A DNA stretch of 49,962 bases, from NCBI RefSeq assembly GCF_002095435.2, contig NZ_MJEJ02000020.1, forward strand, positions 1 through 49,962. The letters are read 5' to 3'. Source of the DNA: Williamsia sp. 1138. Lineage in GTDB: Bacteria; Actinomycetota; Actinomycetes; Mycobacteriales; Mycobacteriaceae. Position 1 is the first letter of the stretch; each line of letters opens with the position of its first letter. Positions 16,978 to 25,673 of the stretch are shown here, piece by piece. Below the pieces are notes generated by a model. It made no database searches and was not told the DNA's origin. It saw only the letters and a program-made list of their open reading frames with translations. The position numbers and the translations under genes were made by a program.

Positions 16978-17217
16978 ATGTACGTAACACGATGGGGACG
17001 CAAAGAAGCGCCGTTGTCGCAGTTTCCGGGCTGGGGCATCGAGATCATGATGGGTCTGTACGGCGAACAGTCTGTGAAGTCGGCGATCGAGGCCGAGAAG
17101 CCGGCAGCGGCCGCGCCGGACGTGCCGGTGGAGCCGGCCCCGCAGGTCGATCCCGTGCAGCAGGACCTCGACGCGGTCAGCGGCATGTTCCGCTGGCTAC
17201 AGCGTCGACGCGCCTGA
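16978..17217 (+). CDS. Hypothetical protein, 79 residues
   Basis: The frame starts MYVTRWGRKEAPLSQFPGWG and ends RWLQRRRA. Third positions are G/C-rich in the second half and there is no better frame in the stretch. The central part is rich in Ala, Pro and Glu, as in short actinobacterial proteins of unknown role. It ends three bases before the stop of the convergent AlkZ-like gene. Upstream, between it and ada-alkA, are 195 bases that probably hold two divergent promoters. Family and function are not recognised. Confidence 0.5.
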   Translation: MYVTRWGRKEAPLSQFPGWGIEIMMGLYGEQSVKSAIEAEKPAAAAPDVPVEPAPQVDPVQQDLDAVSGMFRWLQRRRA

Positions 17218-17220
17218 ACG

Positions 17221-18324
17221 TCACTTGATTTTCACGGCTCCGGGGTCGAGGCCCCGGAACTGAGCCAGTTCCGCTGCCTGCTCGTCGATGGCGGCGGTGG
17301 TTTTCGCGGTGGTCTTGGACCACAGTTCCACGGTGATGTTGAGTTTCTTGCCTGCTTTCGCCGGCCGCCAGGTGCCAATCGGTTCGGCTGCTGAGAAGAT
17401 CACGCCAGGGCGACCGAGGGCGGGCCAGGTGGCCTTACGGAGTGTCGCGTCCGGTACCAGCAACTCGCGGTCGCGGGTCTGCAGCAATGGGTCGTACGGA
17501 CCGACCAGCCGGAGGCCGGCGGCCTTCGGGGGGTCGACCAGCACAGGAACGGTATCGGTCAGCGCAGACCTCGTCTGACCGTCCACCGATACGTCTGTGA
17601 CATCAGAAGGCCAGTGGGCCTTGACGTCCCGAACGGGCGCGTCGAGGAACTCCGCGACCTGTTTCGGGGTGGCGGCACCGTAGAAGCGTAGGTGGTTGCG
17701 GACGACGTCGAACCGCTCGGCGGCGTCGGTTCCCAGCCGCCGAAAATTGTTCGGACGCAAGCCCTTGATCCGCTGGAGAACCGGGGGACTGGTGTCCGGC
17801 TGCAACTCGAGCCCGGCCTGGATTGCAGCGAGCCGAAACGAGTTCTCGTAGGGATGAATGGCGTCGCACGGCTTGCAGTAGCGCAGAAAGTGATCCGGCA
17901 GCACCGACGTCAGCTGCCTCGACATCTCGCCCTTGACCGTCGGAGTGGTGACGATCTTGCGCATCTCGGCCGCGAGCTCGGCCATCGCCTCGAGGGGATC
18001 GGTGCCCGCATCTCTGAACTTCTTGCTCGCGTCGTAGATCCGCTTACCCGCGTCCTCGGATGACAGGGGGCTCACGGCCACCGAGACCTCCGCGAGGTCG
18101 GCGCGCCGGTAGTAGTGCGGTGCGCCCCGAATCGTCCAGGCGACGGCCAGACTGTCGTCGGATTGATCGAATCCGCGGATGTGAAGTGCCCAGGGGGCGC
18201 CGTCGGGTCCGGTGTCCTGGACGCCGTAGTCGAGGAGGTCGCACTCCTTCGCGCCGGGCTCGCGGCCGACTTGCTGGACGTGCCAGCGCGCCGCAAGGAG
18301 TTGAGTACGGCTGATGGTGTCCAT
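17221..18324 (-). CDS. Winged-helix DNA-binding (AlkZ-like, HTH_42) protein
   Basis: The 367 residues match the HTH_42 superfamily: MDTISRTQLLAARWHVQQV at the N-terminus, winged-helix units in the middle (HPYENSFRLAAIQAGL; NHLRFYGAATPKQVAEFLD) and a C-terminal segment LVGPYDPLLQTRDRELLVPD with the conserved DPLLQ motif. AlkZ of this superfamily is a DNA glycosylase that unhooks interstrand crosslinks; its QxQ-type catalytic motif is not clear here, so the activity is uncertain. The ATG at 18324 is preferred over an upstream start. The nearby alkylation-repair genes make a repair role plausible. Confidence 0.75.
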   Translation of the reverse strand: MDTISRTQLLAARWHVQQVGREPGAKECDLLDYGVQDTGPDGAPWALHIRGFDQSDDSLAVAWTIRGAPHYYRRADLAEVSVAVSPLSSEDAGKRIYDASKKFRDAGTDPLEAMAELAAEMRKIVTTPTVKGEMSRQLTSVLPDHFLRYCKPCDAIHPYENSFRLAAIQAGLELQPDTSPPVLQRIKGLRPNNFRRLGTDAAERFDVVRNHLRFYGAATPKQVAEFLDAPVRDVKAHWPSDVTDVSVDGQTRSALTDTVPVLVDPPKAAGLRLVGPYDPLLQTRDRELLVPDATLRKATWPALGRPGVIFSAAEPIGTWRPAKAGKKLNITVELWSKTTAKTTAAIDEQAAELAQFRGLDPGAVKIK

Positions 18325-18442
18325 ACGGCCTCCCGACGCCAGATGTCTCTTCGGTGACGACCGTACGCACAAAGGCCGACATTCTGCAGGGCCGATGACG
18401 TCCGGGGCGTCGAACGTCCTCCGGGTGTGTGAACATCAACCA

Positions 18443-19669
18443 ATGGCAAAAACATCGTCGGGGGAACCACTCAAGGGTGCGGCGGGGGCGGACGACAAGG
18501 ACGTGGTGTCGAGTTCGCCCGCCACGCTGACCCCGAACCGGGGTTTCGTGATCGGGCAAGGCACCCAGTGGCTCGCCAAGCACAGCCTGCGCCTGATCCT
18601 CATCGCCGGCGGTGCCTGGGTGCTGGCGTGGATCATCGGCAAGACCTGGGTCGTCTTGCTGCCCATCCTCCTCGCCATCATCGTGTGCACGGTGCTGTGG
18701 CCGCCGGTGGGCTGGCTCCGGCGCAAAGGCATGAACGCTGCGGCAGCGTCTGCCGTGGTCTTGCTGCTCGCAGTCGGGGTGGTCGCCGGGATCATGGGTG
18801 CGATCGCACCGTCGGTGGTCGACCAGTCAGGGGATCTGGCCTCTCAGGCCACCGACGGTGTCGTGAAGATCCAGGACTGGCTGCACGGCCCGCCGTTCAA
18901 CTTCAGCGACGATCAACTCGACAATGCGGTCAACGCGATCACCAGCCGGATCCAGGATTCCAGCGCCACCATCGCATCGGGAGTGTTCACCGGTGTCACG
19001 GCTGCGACCTCCGTGCTGATCACGCTCTTCACCGTCTTGTTCCTGACGTTCTTCTTCCTCAAAGACGGCCCGAGGTTCGTCCCGTGGTTGCGTCGCACCA
19101 GCGGGGCGCCTGCCGCCGAGCACCTGGCCGAGGTGCTCACCAGGATCTGGTCGACTCTCGGTGGCTTCATCCGCACCCAGGCACTGGTGAGCGCCATCGA
19201 TGCAGTGCTCATCGGGCTCGGACTCGTGATACTCGGTGTGCCCCTTGCCTATGCGCTCGCCATCATCACGTTCTTCGGCGGTTTCATCCCGATCGTGGGC
19301 GCGTTCGTCGCCGGAGCCCTCGCCGTTCTGGTGGCGCTCGTGGGCAACGGTCCCTGGACGGCGCTGATCGTGCTCGGCATCATCGTCGCGGTGCAACAGC
19401 TCGAGGGCAACGTGCTGCAGCCATGGCTCCAGTCGCGGTCGATGAACCTGCACGCAGCGATCGTGTTGCTCGCGGTGACCGGCGGCGGCACTCTGTTCGG
19501 CATCATCGGCGCATTCCTCGCAGTGCCGGTGGCCGCCGTGGTCGCGGTGATCCTGCGGTATCTGAACGAACAGATCGCGATCAGGGCGGGGGAGAAGGTG
19601 GTGGCCGACGACGAGGACGACGACCTCGTCGTCCCCGACGACGGCGTCGCCAGACCCGAGCAGGCCTGA
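18443..19669 (+). CDS. AI-2E family transporter (PerM/YdiK-like permease)
   Basis: The 408-residue protein has about eight hydrophobic segments in the family pattern: two near the start (LILIAGGAWVLAWII; VLLPILLAIIVCTVLW), one at about 100, a soluble region, then a cluster of helices with the conserved GGFIPIVGAFVAGALAVLVAL. A long acidic tail (DDEDDDLVVPDDG) ends it. The family name comes from a proposed autoinducer-2 exporter, but many members are Na+/H+ antiporters or unknown. It is divergent from the AlkZ-like gene with 118 bases between the start codons. Confidence 0.88.
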   Translation: MAKTSSGEPLKGAAGADDKDVVSSSPATLTPNRGFVIGQGTQWLAKHSLRLILIAGGAWVLAWIIGKTWVVLLPILLAIIVCTVLWPPVGWLRRKGMNAAAASAVVLLLAVGVVAGIMGAIAPSVVDQSGDLASQATDGVVKIQDWLHGPPFNFSDDQLDNAVNAITSRIQDSSATIASGVFTGVTAATSVLITLFTVLFLTFFFLKDGPRFVPWLRRTSGAPAAEHLAEVLTRIWSTLGGFIRTQALVSAIDAVLIGLGLVILGVPLAYALAIITFFGGFIPIVGAFVAGALAVLVALVGNGPWTALIVLGIIVAVQQLEGNVLQPWLQSRSMNLHAAIVLLAVTGGGTLFGIIGAFLAVPVAAVVAVILRYLNEQIAIRAGEKVVADDEDDDLVVPDDGVARPEQA

Positions 19670-19734
19670 CCCGAACAAAAGCACTTGGTGCATCTGTTCC
19701 GGCGGCGGCGCGCGAAGAGACTTCGACCGGCAAC

Positions 19735-19740
19735 TAGACT
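19735..19740 (+). promoter_or_regulatory. -10 box TAGACT of ychF
   Basis: TAGACT ends eight bases before the GTG at 19749, without a Shine-Dalgarno sequence in between. This implies a leaderless or nearly leaderless message. It is the same hexamer as at 141. Confidence 0.5.
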
Positions 19741-19748
19741 GGTCACCC

Positions 19749-20828
19749 GTGAGTCTTACCCTCGGAATCGTCGGATTGCCCAACGTTGGCAAATCCACCC
19801 TGTTCAATGCGCTGACCCGCAACGATGTGCTGGCTGCGAACTACCCGTTCGCCACCATCGAGCCCAACGTCGGTGTGGTGGAGCTGCCCGATTCCCGGTT
19901 GGCGAGACTGGCTGAAATCCACTCCAGCGAGCGCATCCTGCCCGCCACGGTCTCGTTCGTCGACATCGCTGGCATCGTCAAGGGCGCCTCCGAGGGGGAG
20001 GGGATGGGCAACCAGTTCCTCGCCAACATCCGCGAGGCCGAGGCCATCTGTCAGGTTGTGCGGGTGTTCGCCGACGATGACGTGGTGCACGTCGACGGTC
20101 GCGTCGATCCGGTCTCCGACATCGAGGTGATCGAGACCGAGTTGATTCTCGCCGATATGCAGACCATCGAGAAGGCGCTGCCGCGGCTCGAGAAGGATGC
20201 GCGCAAGGACAAGGGCCTCGTCGAGGTCGTGGCCGCTGTTCAAGAAGCGCAGAAGATCCTCAACGAGGGCAAGACGCTGTTCTCGCAGAAGGACAAGCTG
20301 GACTTCGGGAAACTGCGCGAGCTGCACCTGATGACCACCAAGCCGTTCCTCTACGTGTTCAACGCCGACGAGTCGGTGCTGACCGACCCCGAGCGGATCG
20401 CAAAGCTCAAAGAACTGGTGGCTCCGGCAGATGCGGTGTTCCTCGATGCCAAGGTCGAGAGCGAACTTCTCGAACTCGATGCGGAGGACGCCCAGGAATT
20501 GCTCGACTCGATCGGTCAGGACGAGCCCGGTCTGCATTCGCTGGCCCGCGCCGGTTTTCACACCCTGGGTCTGCAGACATACTTGACCGCTGGACCAAAA
20601 GAGTCGCGCGCCTGGACGATTCACAAGGGCGACACCGCTCCCAAGGCCGCCGGCGTCATCCACACCGACTTCGAAAAGGGCTTCATCAAAGCCGAGATCG
20701 TGTCATTCGCCGACCTCGACGCCGCCGGTTCGATGGCCGCCGCGAAAGCTGCAGGCAAAGTGCGGATGGAAGGTAAGGACTACGTCATGGCTGACGGAGA
20801 TGTCGTGGAGTTCCGCTTCAACGTGTAA
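19749..20828 (+). CDS. ychF: Redox-regulated ATPase YchF/EngD
   Basis: This ribosome-associated P-loop NTPase of the Obg family takes part in translation and stress responses. The 359 residues match the family length. G1 is GIVGLPNVGKST (6-17), followed by NYPFATIEPNVG and FVDIAGIVKGASEGEGMGNQFL. The G4 motif is FNADES rather than NKxD, which is the YchF feature linked to ATP preference. The C-terminal TGS domain carries VIHTDFEKGFIKAEI. The start codon is GTG. A DUF1801 gene with its own promoter follows after 55 bases. Confidence 0.95.
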   Translation: MSLTLGIVGLPNVGKSTLFNALTRNDVLAANYPFATIEPNVGVVELPDSRLARLAEIHSSERILPATVSFVDIAGIVKGASEGEGMGNQFLANIREAEAICQVVRVFADDDVVHVDGRVDPVSDIEVIETELILADMQTIEKALPRLEKDARKDKGLVEVVAAVQEAQKILNEGKTLFSQKDKLDFGKLRELHLMTTKPFLYVFNADESVLTDPERIAKLKELVAPADAVFLDAKVESELLELDAEDAQELLDSIGQDEPGLHSLARAGFHTLGLQTYLTAGPKESRAWTIHKGDTAPKAAGVIHTDFEKGFIKAEIVSFADLDAAGSMAAAKAAGKVRMEGKDYVMADGDVVEFRFNV

Positions 20829-20883
20829 ACGACGGTTTGAAGCAACCGGGTTCACCCAACCTGACATCCGTTATTGTGATCGC

Positions 20884-21225
20884 ATGGGTAACGATTGGCG
20901 GGAATCCAGGGTCGGTGAAGTGCGGTCACTGATCATGCGGGCTGAGCCCGACGTCGTCGAAGAAGTGAAGTGGCGTAAGCCCTCCAACCCCGATGGCGTG
21001 CCGACGTTTTCACTCGACGGTCTCGTCTGCACAGTCGAGACGTACAGAGACAAGATCAAGGTGACATTTGCCAAGGGCGCGTCCCTCCCGGACCCGGCGA
21101 AGCTGTTCAACGCCAGTCTCGGTGCCGGTGTTCGGCGTGCGATCGACATCAACGAGACAGATGCGCTCGACGCCGATGCTTTCGTCGCGTTGGTGCAGAG
21201 CGCGGTGGCACTGAATCGGGGATAG
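20884..21225 (+). CDS. DUF1801 (YdhG-like) protein
   Basis: The 113-residue protein has the DUF1801 pattern: LIMRAEPDVVEEVKWRKPS near the start, a central WRKP-to-PTF stretch, and GAGVRRAIDINETDALDADAFVALVQSAVAL at the end. The family is related to the iron-chaperone frataxin fold (YdhG), but many members are uncharacterised. TATTGT six bases before ATG 20884 suggests a leaderless start. An unusually strong inverted repeat follows downstream. Confidence 0.8.
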   Translation: MGNDWRESRVGEVRSLIMRAEPDVVEEVKWRKPSNPDGVPTFSLDGLVCTVETYRDKIKVTFAKGASLPDPAKLFNASLGAGVRRAIDINETDALDADAFVALVQSAVALNRG

Positions 21226-21257
21226 CCGGTCTCGACCGCACCAGTTCAATCCAGCAC

Positions 21258-21320
21258 ACCCACCAGTTCTGGTCAAACCCACGGGGCATAGACCCTTGAT
21301 TTTGACCAGAACTGGTGGGT
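21258..21320. terminator. Perfect 20-bp inverted repeat, likely terminator or boundary element
   Basis: The arms, 21258-21277 (starting ACCCACCAGTTC) and 21301-21320 (ending GAACTGGTGGGT), are exact reverse complements separated by 23 bases. It lies after the DUF1801 stop and 41 bases before the first operator of the accessory locus. Each arm also contains the short palindrome ACCAG-TT-CTGGT or its complement. A rho-independent-like terminator insulating the locus is the simplest reading; it lacks a T-run, so a protein-binding role or an excised-element scar is possible. Confidence 0.55.
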
Positions 21321-21360
21321 TTGCGCTGCCGGGTCAACGTCACCCGAGGTTTCGATCACG

Positions 21361-21393
21361 GTCTATACACAGTGTATAGACGAAGAGTATGGT
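21361..21393 (+). promoter_or_regulatory. Palindromic operator and promoter of the acyl-CoA dehydrogenase pair
   Basis: The operator (21361-21381) is GTCTATAC, ACAGT, GTATAGAC, extended by inner bases to a perfect palindrome around a central A. It covers the -35 (TATACA, 21364-21369). Eighteen bases later the -10 is TATGGT (21388-21393), and the ATG follows after six bases. It is the most symmetric of eight related sites and serves best as the reference for the motif. Confidence 0.75.
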
Positions 21394-21399
21394 GTGGCG

Positions 21400-22563
21400 A
21401 TGACCACCATGATCAGCTCTATCCCAGAATCTGTATATGAAGACGAGCACGAGGACTTCCGTGCCAGCTTTCGCTCGTTTCTCGAATCCCGGGTCGTCCC
21501 CGACTACCTGGAGTGGGAGAAGCAAGGCATCCTGCCCCGAACGCTGTTCGAGGAAGCCGGGTCTCACGGCTTCCTCGGTATGGAGATCGGTGAGGAGTTC
21601 GGCGGCGGAGGGGTCGAGGATTTCCGGTTCAATGCGGTGATCGCCGAAGAGATCGCTGCTACCGGAGCCGTGTCCTTCGGTATCAACCTGCACAACGACA
21701 TCTGCATCCCCTATTTCCAGAGGTACGCAAGCGACGACCAGAAGCGGCGCTGGCTGCCGGGTCTGGCCTCGGGGGAACTGATCGCCGCGATAGCGATGAC
21801 CGAGCCCGGCACCGGTTCGGACCTGGCCGGCATCGCGACGACTGCCGTTGCCGACGGTGATCACTTCGTCCTCAACGGCGCGAAGACGTTCATCTCGAAC
21901 GGCGTCAACGCCGATGTGGTGATCGTTGCCGCGCGTACGGAATCCGGCTCGCGACACGGCGGGCTGTCGCTGCTGGTGGTCGAGCGAGACACCCCCGGAT
22001 TCTCTCGCGGCCGCAATCTCGACAAGATCGGGATGCATGGTCAGGACACCGCGGAACTCTTCTTCGACAACGCCCGGGTCCCGGCGACGAATCTGCTGGG
22101 GGAGTTGGGCGGCGGTTTCAAGGCCCTGGTGTCGAATCTGGCCCAGGAGCGGTTGACGATCGCGATCGCGAGTGCGGCGTCGGCTCGACGCGCGGTAGAA
22201 CTCGCCGCGGAGTACGTTCGCGAACGCCAGGCTTTCGGGAAAGCGATCGGGTCTTTTCAGAACACCAGATTCACTCTCGCAGGGGCACTCACCGAAGTGG
22301 AGATGCTCGACACCTTTGTCCGTAGCTGCCTGCGGGCGCACGTGGCCGGTGCGCTCACCGCAGACCGCGCCGCGATGGCGAAGCTTGCAGCGACCGAGAT
22401 CCAAGGACGCGTCACCGATCAGTGTCTGCAGATGTTCGGCGGCTATGGGTTCATGACCGAGTACCCCATCGCTCGCGCCTTCGTCGACGCCCGCGTACAG
22501 CGCATCTACGGCGGAACGAGTGAGATCATGCGCGAGATCATCGGGAAGGGAATGGGCCTGTGA
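21400..22563 (+). CDS. fadE: Acyl-CoA dehydrogenase (first of a pair)
   Basis: This FAD-dependent enzyme introduces the alpha-beta double bond into an acyl-CoA. The 387 residues contain the N-terminal helical domain, the FAD/substrate segment IAMTEPGTGSDLAGI, the ERQAFGK region and the C-terminal RVQRIYGGTSEIMREI. The Glu found in medium-chain enzymes as YEGT is Gly here; instead Glu250 in NLAQERL sits where long-chain and isovaleryl-type enzymes carry their base (inference from remembered alignments). ATG 21400 is chosen because TATGGT lies six bases before it; the GTG at 21394 directly abuts that box. The next dehydrogenase overlaps by four bases. Confidence 0.92.
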   Translation: MTTMISSIPESVYEDEHEDFRASFRSFLESRVVPDYLEWEKQGILPRTLFEEAGSHGFLGMEIGEEFGGGGVEDFRFNAVIAEEIAATGAVSFGINLHNDICIPYFQRYASDDQKRRWLPGLASGELIAAIAMTEPGTGSDLAGIATTAVADGDHFVLNGAKTFISNGVNADVVIVAARTESGSRHGGLSLLVVERDTPGFSRGRNLDKIGMHGQDTAELFFDNARVPATNLLGELGGGFKALVSNLAQERLTIAIASAASARRAVELAAEYVRERQAFGKAIGSFQNTRFTLAGALTEVEMLDTFVRSCLRAHVAGALTADRAAMAKLAATEIQGRVTDQCLQMFGGYGFMTEYPIARAFVDARVQRIYGGTSEIMREIIGKGMGL

Positions 22564-23705
22564 GCTTCGATCGCACCCTCTTCGAGCCCGAACACGAAGC
22601 GTTCCGGGATTCGGTTCGAGGTTTTCTGGAAAAGGAGGCGGTGCCCCACACCGCCCGCTGGGAGGCCGAGGGGATGGTGGATCGGTCGTTCTGGAAGCTG
22701 GCGGCGACCCAGGGTCTCGTCGCCTTCAGCGCACCCGAGGCCTTGGGCGGAGCAGGGTTGCGCGACTTCAGGTTCAACGCGGTGTTGAACGAGGAAGTGG
22801 TCCGGACCGGTACCGTCGGAGATGGCTTCTCACTCACCAACGACATCGTCCTGCCCTACTTTCTCGACATCGCCGACGCCGAGCAGCAGCAGCGGTGGGT
22901 TCCGGGCATCGTGAAGGGCGACAGCGTGATCGCGATCGCCATGAGTGAACCGGGCACCGGATCCGACCTGCGGGCGATCAAGACCACCGCGCGGCGGGTG
23001 GGGGACGGTTGGCGCCTGTCGGGTTCGAAGATCTTCATCACGAGCGGGATCCAGGCAGACCTGGTCATCGTCGCAGCCCGGATCCCGGACGAGGACGGAG
23101 GTGGCTTCGGTCTGTTCGTCGTCGAAGCTGGTCAAGACGGATTCGAACGGGGCCGGAAACTGGACAAAGTAGGCCGCAAGGCCCAGGACACCGCCGAGCT
23201 GTTCTTCAACGATGTGCACGTCAGCAGCGGCAATGTTCTCGGCACGCCCGGCGAGGGACTGCATTACATGATGAAGAACCTTGCCCAGGAGCGACTGTCC
23301 ATGTCGGTGGTCGCGGTCGCCAGCGCAGAGTACGCCGTCGATCTCGCGGTCGAATACGGCAAGGAGCGAACGGCTTTCGGAAAACCGATCGGAAGCTTCC
23401 AGGCAAACAAGTTCGCACTGGCTGAGTTGTCGACCAAGGTGTCGATCGCGCGGGTCTTCGTCGACCGGTGCATCGAGGTTCACAACGCGGGTGACTTGTC
23501 GCCGGCGGACGCGGCGGGCGCGAAGTTCTGGACCACGGAGTTGGAATTCGAGGCACTCGACCGCTGCCTGCAGCTGTTCGGTGGCTACGGCTACATGGAC
23601 GAGTTCGAGGTGTCGCGGCGTTGGCGCGATGCCAGGGTGCAACGCATCTACGGCGGCACCAACGAGATCATGCGTGAGATCGTCGGACGGTCCCTCGGTC
23701 TCTGA
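22560..23705 (+). CDS. fadE: Acyl-CoA dehydrogenase (second of a pair)
   Basis: The protein has 381 residues starting at GTG 22560, overlapping the previous stop (GTGA). It shares the domain order and motifs of its neighbour: IAMSEPGTGSDLRAIK, the NLAQERLSMS site with the proposed catalytic Glu, ERTAFGKPIGSFQ and RVQRIYGGTNEIMREI. Adjacent pairs of unequal dehydrogenases often form heterotetramers in actinobacterial steroid side-chain degradation (FadE26-27 type), so this pair may act as one enzyme; that is inference. A hairpin terminator follows, shared with the convergent acyl-CoA synthetase gene. Confidence 0.92.
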   Translation: MSFDRTLFEPEHEAFRDSVRGFLEKEAVPHTARWEAEGMVDRSFWKLAATQGLVAFSAPEALGGAGLRDFRFNAVLNEEVVRTGTVGDGFSLTNDIVLPYFLDIADAEQQQRWVPGIVKGDSVIAIAMSEPGTGSDLRAIKTTARRVGDGWRLSGSKIFITSGIQADLVIVAARIPDEDGGGFGLFVVEAGQDGFERGRKLDKVGRKAQDTAELFFNDVHVSSGNVLGTPGEGLHYMMKNLAQERLSMSVVAVASAEYAVDLAVEYGKERTAFGKPIGSFQANKFALAELSTKVSIARVFVDRCIEVHNAGDLSPADAAGAKFWTTELEFEALDRCLQLFGGYGYMDEFEVSRRWRDARVQRIYGGTNEIMREIVGRSLGL

Positions 23706-23719
23706 CAGCTCATACGCGA

Positions 23720-23758
23720 AAAGCCCCAGATACCGGAATCCCGGACATCTGGGGCTTT
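23720..23758. terminator. Strong hairpin between convergent fadE and fadD
   Basis: AAAGCCCCAGAT (23720-23731) pairs with ATCTGGGGCTTT (23747-23758). An inner CCGG/CCGG stem closes a four-base loop. A-rich and T-rich ends on the two sides suit termination in both directions, and it sits between two gene ends. Confidence 0.8.
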
Positions 23759-23789
23759 CGCTGTGAATCGGGGATCTAAAGAAGAGGCG

Positions 23790-25640
23790 TCACCTCGATG
23801 AGGATGCGTAAATGTCTTCAATGACATCCTGGTACTTGGTGCCGATGCCCCGGCGTTTGAGTTTCATCGTCGGCGTGAGCTCCTCGGAGTCGGGTAGCCA
23901 TTCCGCGTCGAGCAATCGGTAGGTTTTGATCTGCTCTACGCGGGACAGTTGTGCATTGGCCTGTGCCACAGCAGTATCGACCGCTTCTTTTACACTGGGA
24001 TCATCGACTAGTGCCGCGAGCGAGGCGTCGGGGAGACCGTGCTCGGTGGCGAAAGTGCGCGCGGAATCGGGGTCGAGAACGATCAGCGCGACGTTGTACG
24101 GTCGACCGTCGCCGATGACGCAGACCTGACCGATGAGTGGCGTGGCACTCTTGAGCTTGCTCTCGATGTTGACCGGCGACATGTTCTTGCCCGCCGCGTT
24201 GATGATCAGCTCCTTCTTCCGATCGACGATGCTGACCCAACCGTCGGGGTCGATGGTCGCGATGTCTCCGGTGTAGAGCCATCCCTCAGAATCGATGGCT
24301 TCGGCGGTTCGTTGGGGATCCTTGCGGTAGCCCCGCATCACGTGCGGTCCGCGCAGCAAGAGTTCGCCGTCCGCTGCGAGCTTGGCCTCCGTGCCTGGCT
24401 GGGCCAGACCCACTTTGCCGACTCGGATGTCGGACGGGATGTTGGTGAAGCCCAAAGCCCCGGTCTCCGACATACCGAAACCTTCTTGCAGCGGCATCCC
24501 GAGAGCAAGGAAGAACTCGTGGACGGCCGGCGCGATCGGTGCAGCGCCGGTCATGAGCAGCGAGACGCGGTCCAGGCCCAACTGAGCGCGTAGTGGTCCG
24601 AAGATCGCAGACTCAGCTCGCGTCGCGGCCACCTCCAGGTCAGCAGGGACCACCTCGCGGCGTTGTTGCAGTTGCACTCGTTCGTTCGCCGCGTCGAGCG
24701 CGCCCAGCACGCCTACTCGCTGCGCGTCGGGCATGCCGTTGAACCGTGCAAGGAGCGCCGCCCTGAGCTTTTCCCACACCCGCGGAACTCCGAGGAACCA
24801 CGACGGGCGAGCTTGTGCGACGGCACCGAACACCGAGCCGGCGTCCGCCACCGTGGTGATCGGCCACCCGGTCACGGTCGAGAGGTAGTGCGAGAACACG
24901 CGATCAGCAGCGTGCGCTGTCGGCAGGTAGGAGATCGCCGCGCCATCCTCGTCGAACGGGAACCGTTGGTTGCATGTGTGCATCACGAACATCAGGTTGG
25001 CGTGGGTCAGCTCCACCCCTTTTGGTGCGCCCGTGGTGCCCGAGGTGTAGATCAGGGTGGCCAAGTCCGATGTCCGCACCGACCGCCAGGACTGTTCGAA
25101 GTCGAAGCCGGCACTTCGGCGACCACGCACGTCGTCCAGTGTGAGGATGTTCTGCGCTGCCGCAGGAGTCGTGGTCTGCACCGGCAGCGCGTCCACTACG
25201 ACAACGGTGTCTAGGCCGGGAGTGTCGGTGCGGGAGATGACGTCGAGGAACCGGCTCTCGGCGACCAGCACCTTGTTGTCGGCGTTGTCGAACAGATAGC
25301 TGATCTGTTCGGGTGCCGACGTCAGATAGATCGAGAAGGGTGTGGCGCCCAAGTGCTGCACGGCGGTGTCCACCAGGTGGAACTCTGGGCTGTTCGACAA
25401 CATGAGGGCTACGGTGTCTCCGTGTCGGACTCCGATGTCGTACAGACCCGTGGCGATTTCTTCGACGGCGGCGGCGTACTCGGCCCAGGTCAGCGTGCGG
25501 TCGTCGCCGAACTCGATCAGGGCGATCTGATCACCACGCGCGGCGGCGGTTGCCTGGAACGCCGCGGGCAGCGTGGGTTCCCCGACCCCGGGGGCTGCGG
25601 AAGGTGATGCAGGGATGGGTGTTTCGATGGTGTCTGACAT
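23790..25640 (-). CDS. fadD: Long-chain fatty-acid--CoA ligase
   Basis: This AMP-forming ligase activates carboxylic acids to CoA thioesters. The 616 residues have the P-loop YTSGTTGAPKGVELTH, the A5-type GFGMSETGALGF, YTGDIATIDPDGWVSIVDRKKELI (A7-A8) and a C-terminal NMSPVNIESKLK. The length and the LxxAHAADR loop resemble the long-chain FadD15-like group. It follows the monooxygenase gene by 33 bases on the same strand, so it is probably expressed from the operator-controlled promoter at 27704-27734. The substrate may be the acid set free after ring or ketone oxidation, which is inference. Confidence 0.92.
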   Translation of the reverse strand: MSDTIETPIPASPSAAPGVGEPTLPAAFQATAAARGDQIALIEFGDDRTLTWAEYAAAVEEIATGLYDIGVRHGDTVALMLSNSPEFHLVDTAVQHLGATPFSIYLTSAPEQISYLFDNADNKVLVAESRFLDVISRTDTPGLDTVVVVDALPVQTTTPAAAQNILTLDDVRGRRSAGFDFEQSWRSVRTSDLATLIYTSGTTGAPKGVELTHANLMFVMHTCNQRFPFDEDGAAISYLPTAHAADRVFSHYLSTVTGWPITTVADAGSVFGAVAQARPSWFLGVPRVWEKLRAALLARFNGMPDAQRVGVLGALDAANERVQLQQRREVVPADLEVAATRAESAIFGPLRAQLGLDRVSLLMTGAAPIAPAVHEFFLALGMPLQEGFGMSETGALGFTNIPSDIRVGKVGLAQPGTEAKLAADGELLLRGPHVMRGYRKDPQRTAEAIDSEGWLYTGDIATIDPDGWVSIVDRKKELIINAAGKNMSPVNIESKLKSATPLIGQVCVIGDGRPYNVALIVLDPDSARTFATEHGLPDASLAALVDDPSVKEAVDTAVAQANAQLSRVEQIKTYRLLDAEWLPDSEELTPTMKLKRRGIGTKYQDVIEDIYASSSR

Positions 25641-25673
25641 GAGGACCTCGTCTCTCGGGCGAATGAGCGGTGA

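Noticed and set aside
24039-24593. 184-codon frame opposite fadD
   Set aside because: Shadow of the conserved acyl-CoA ligase frame, with no independent support.
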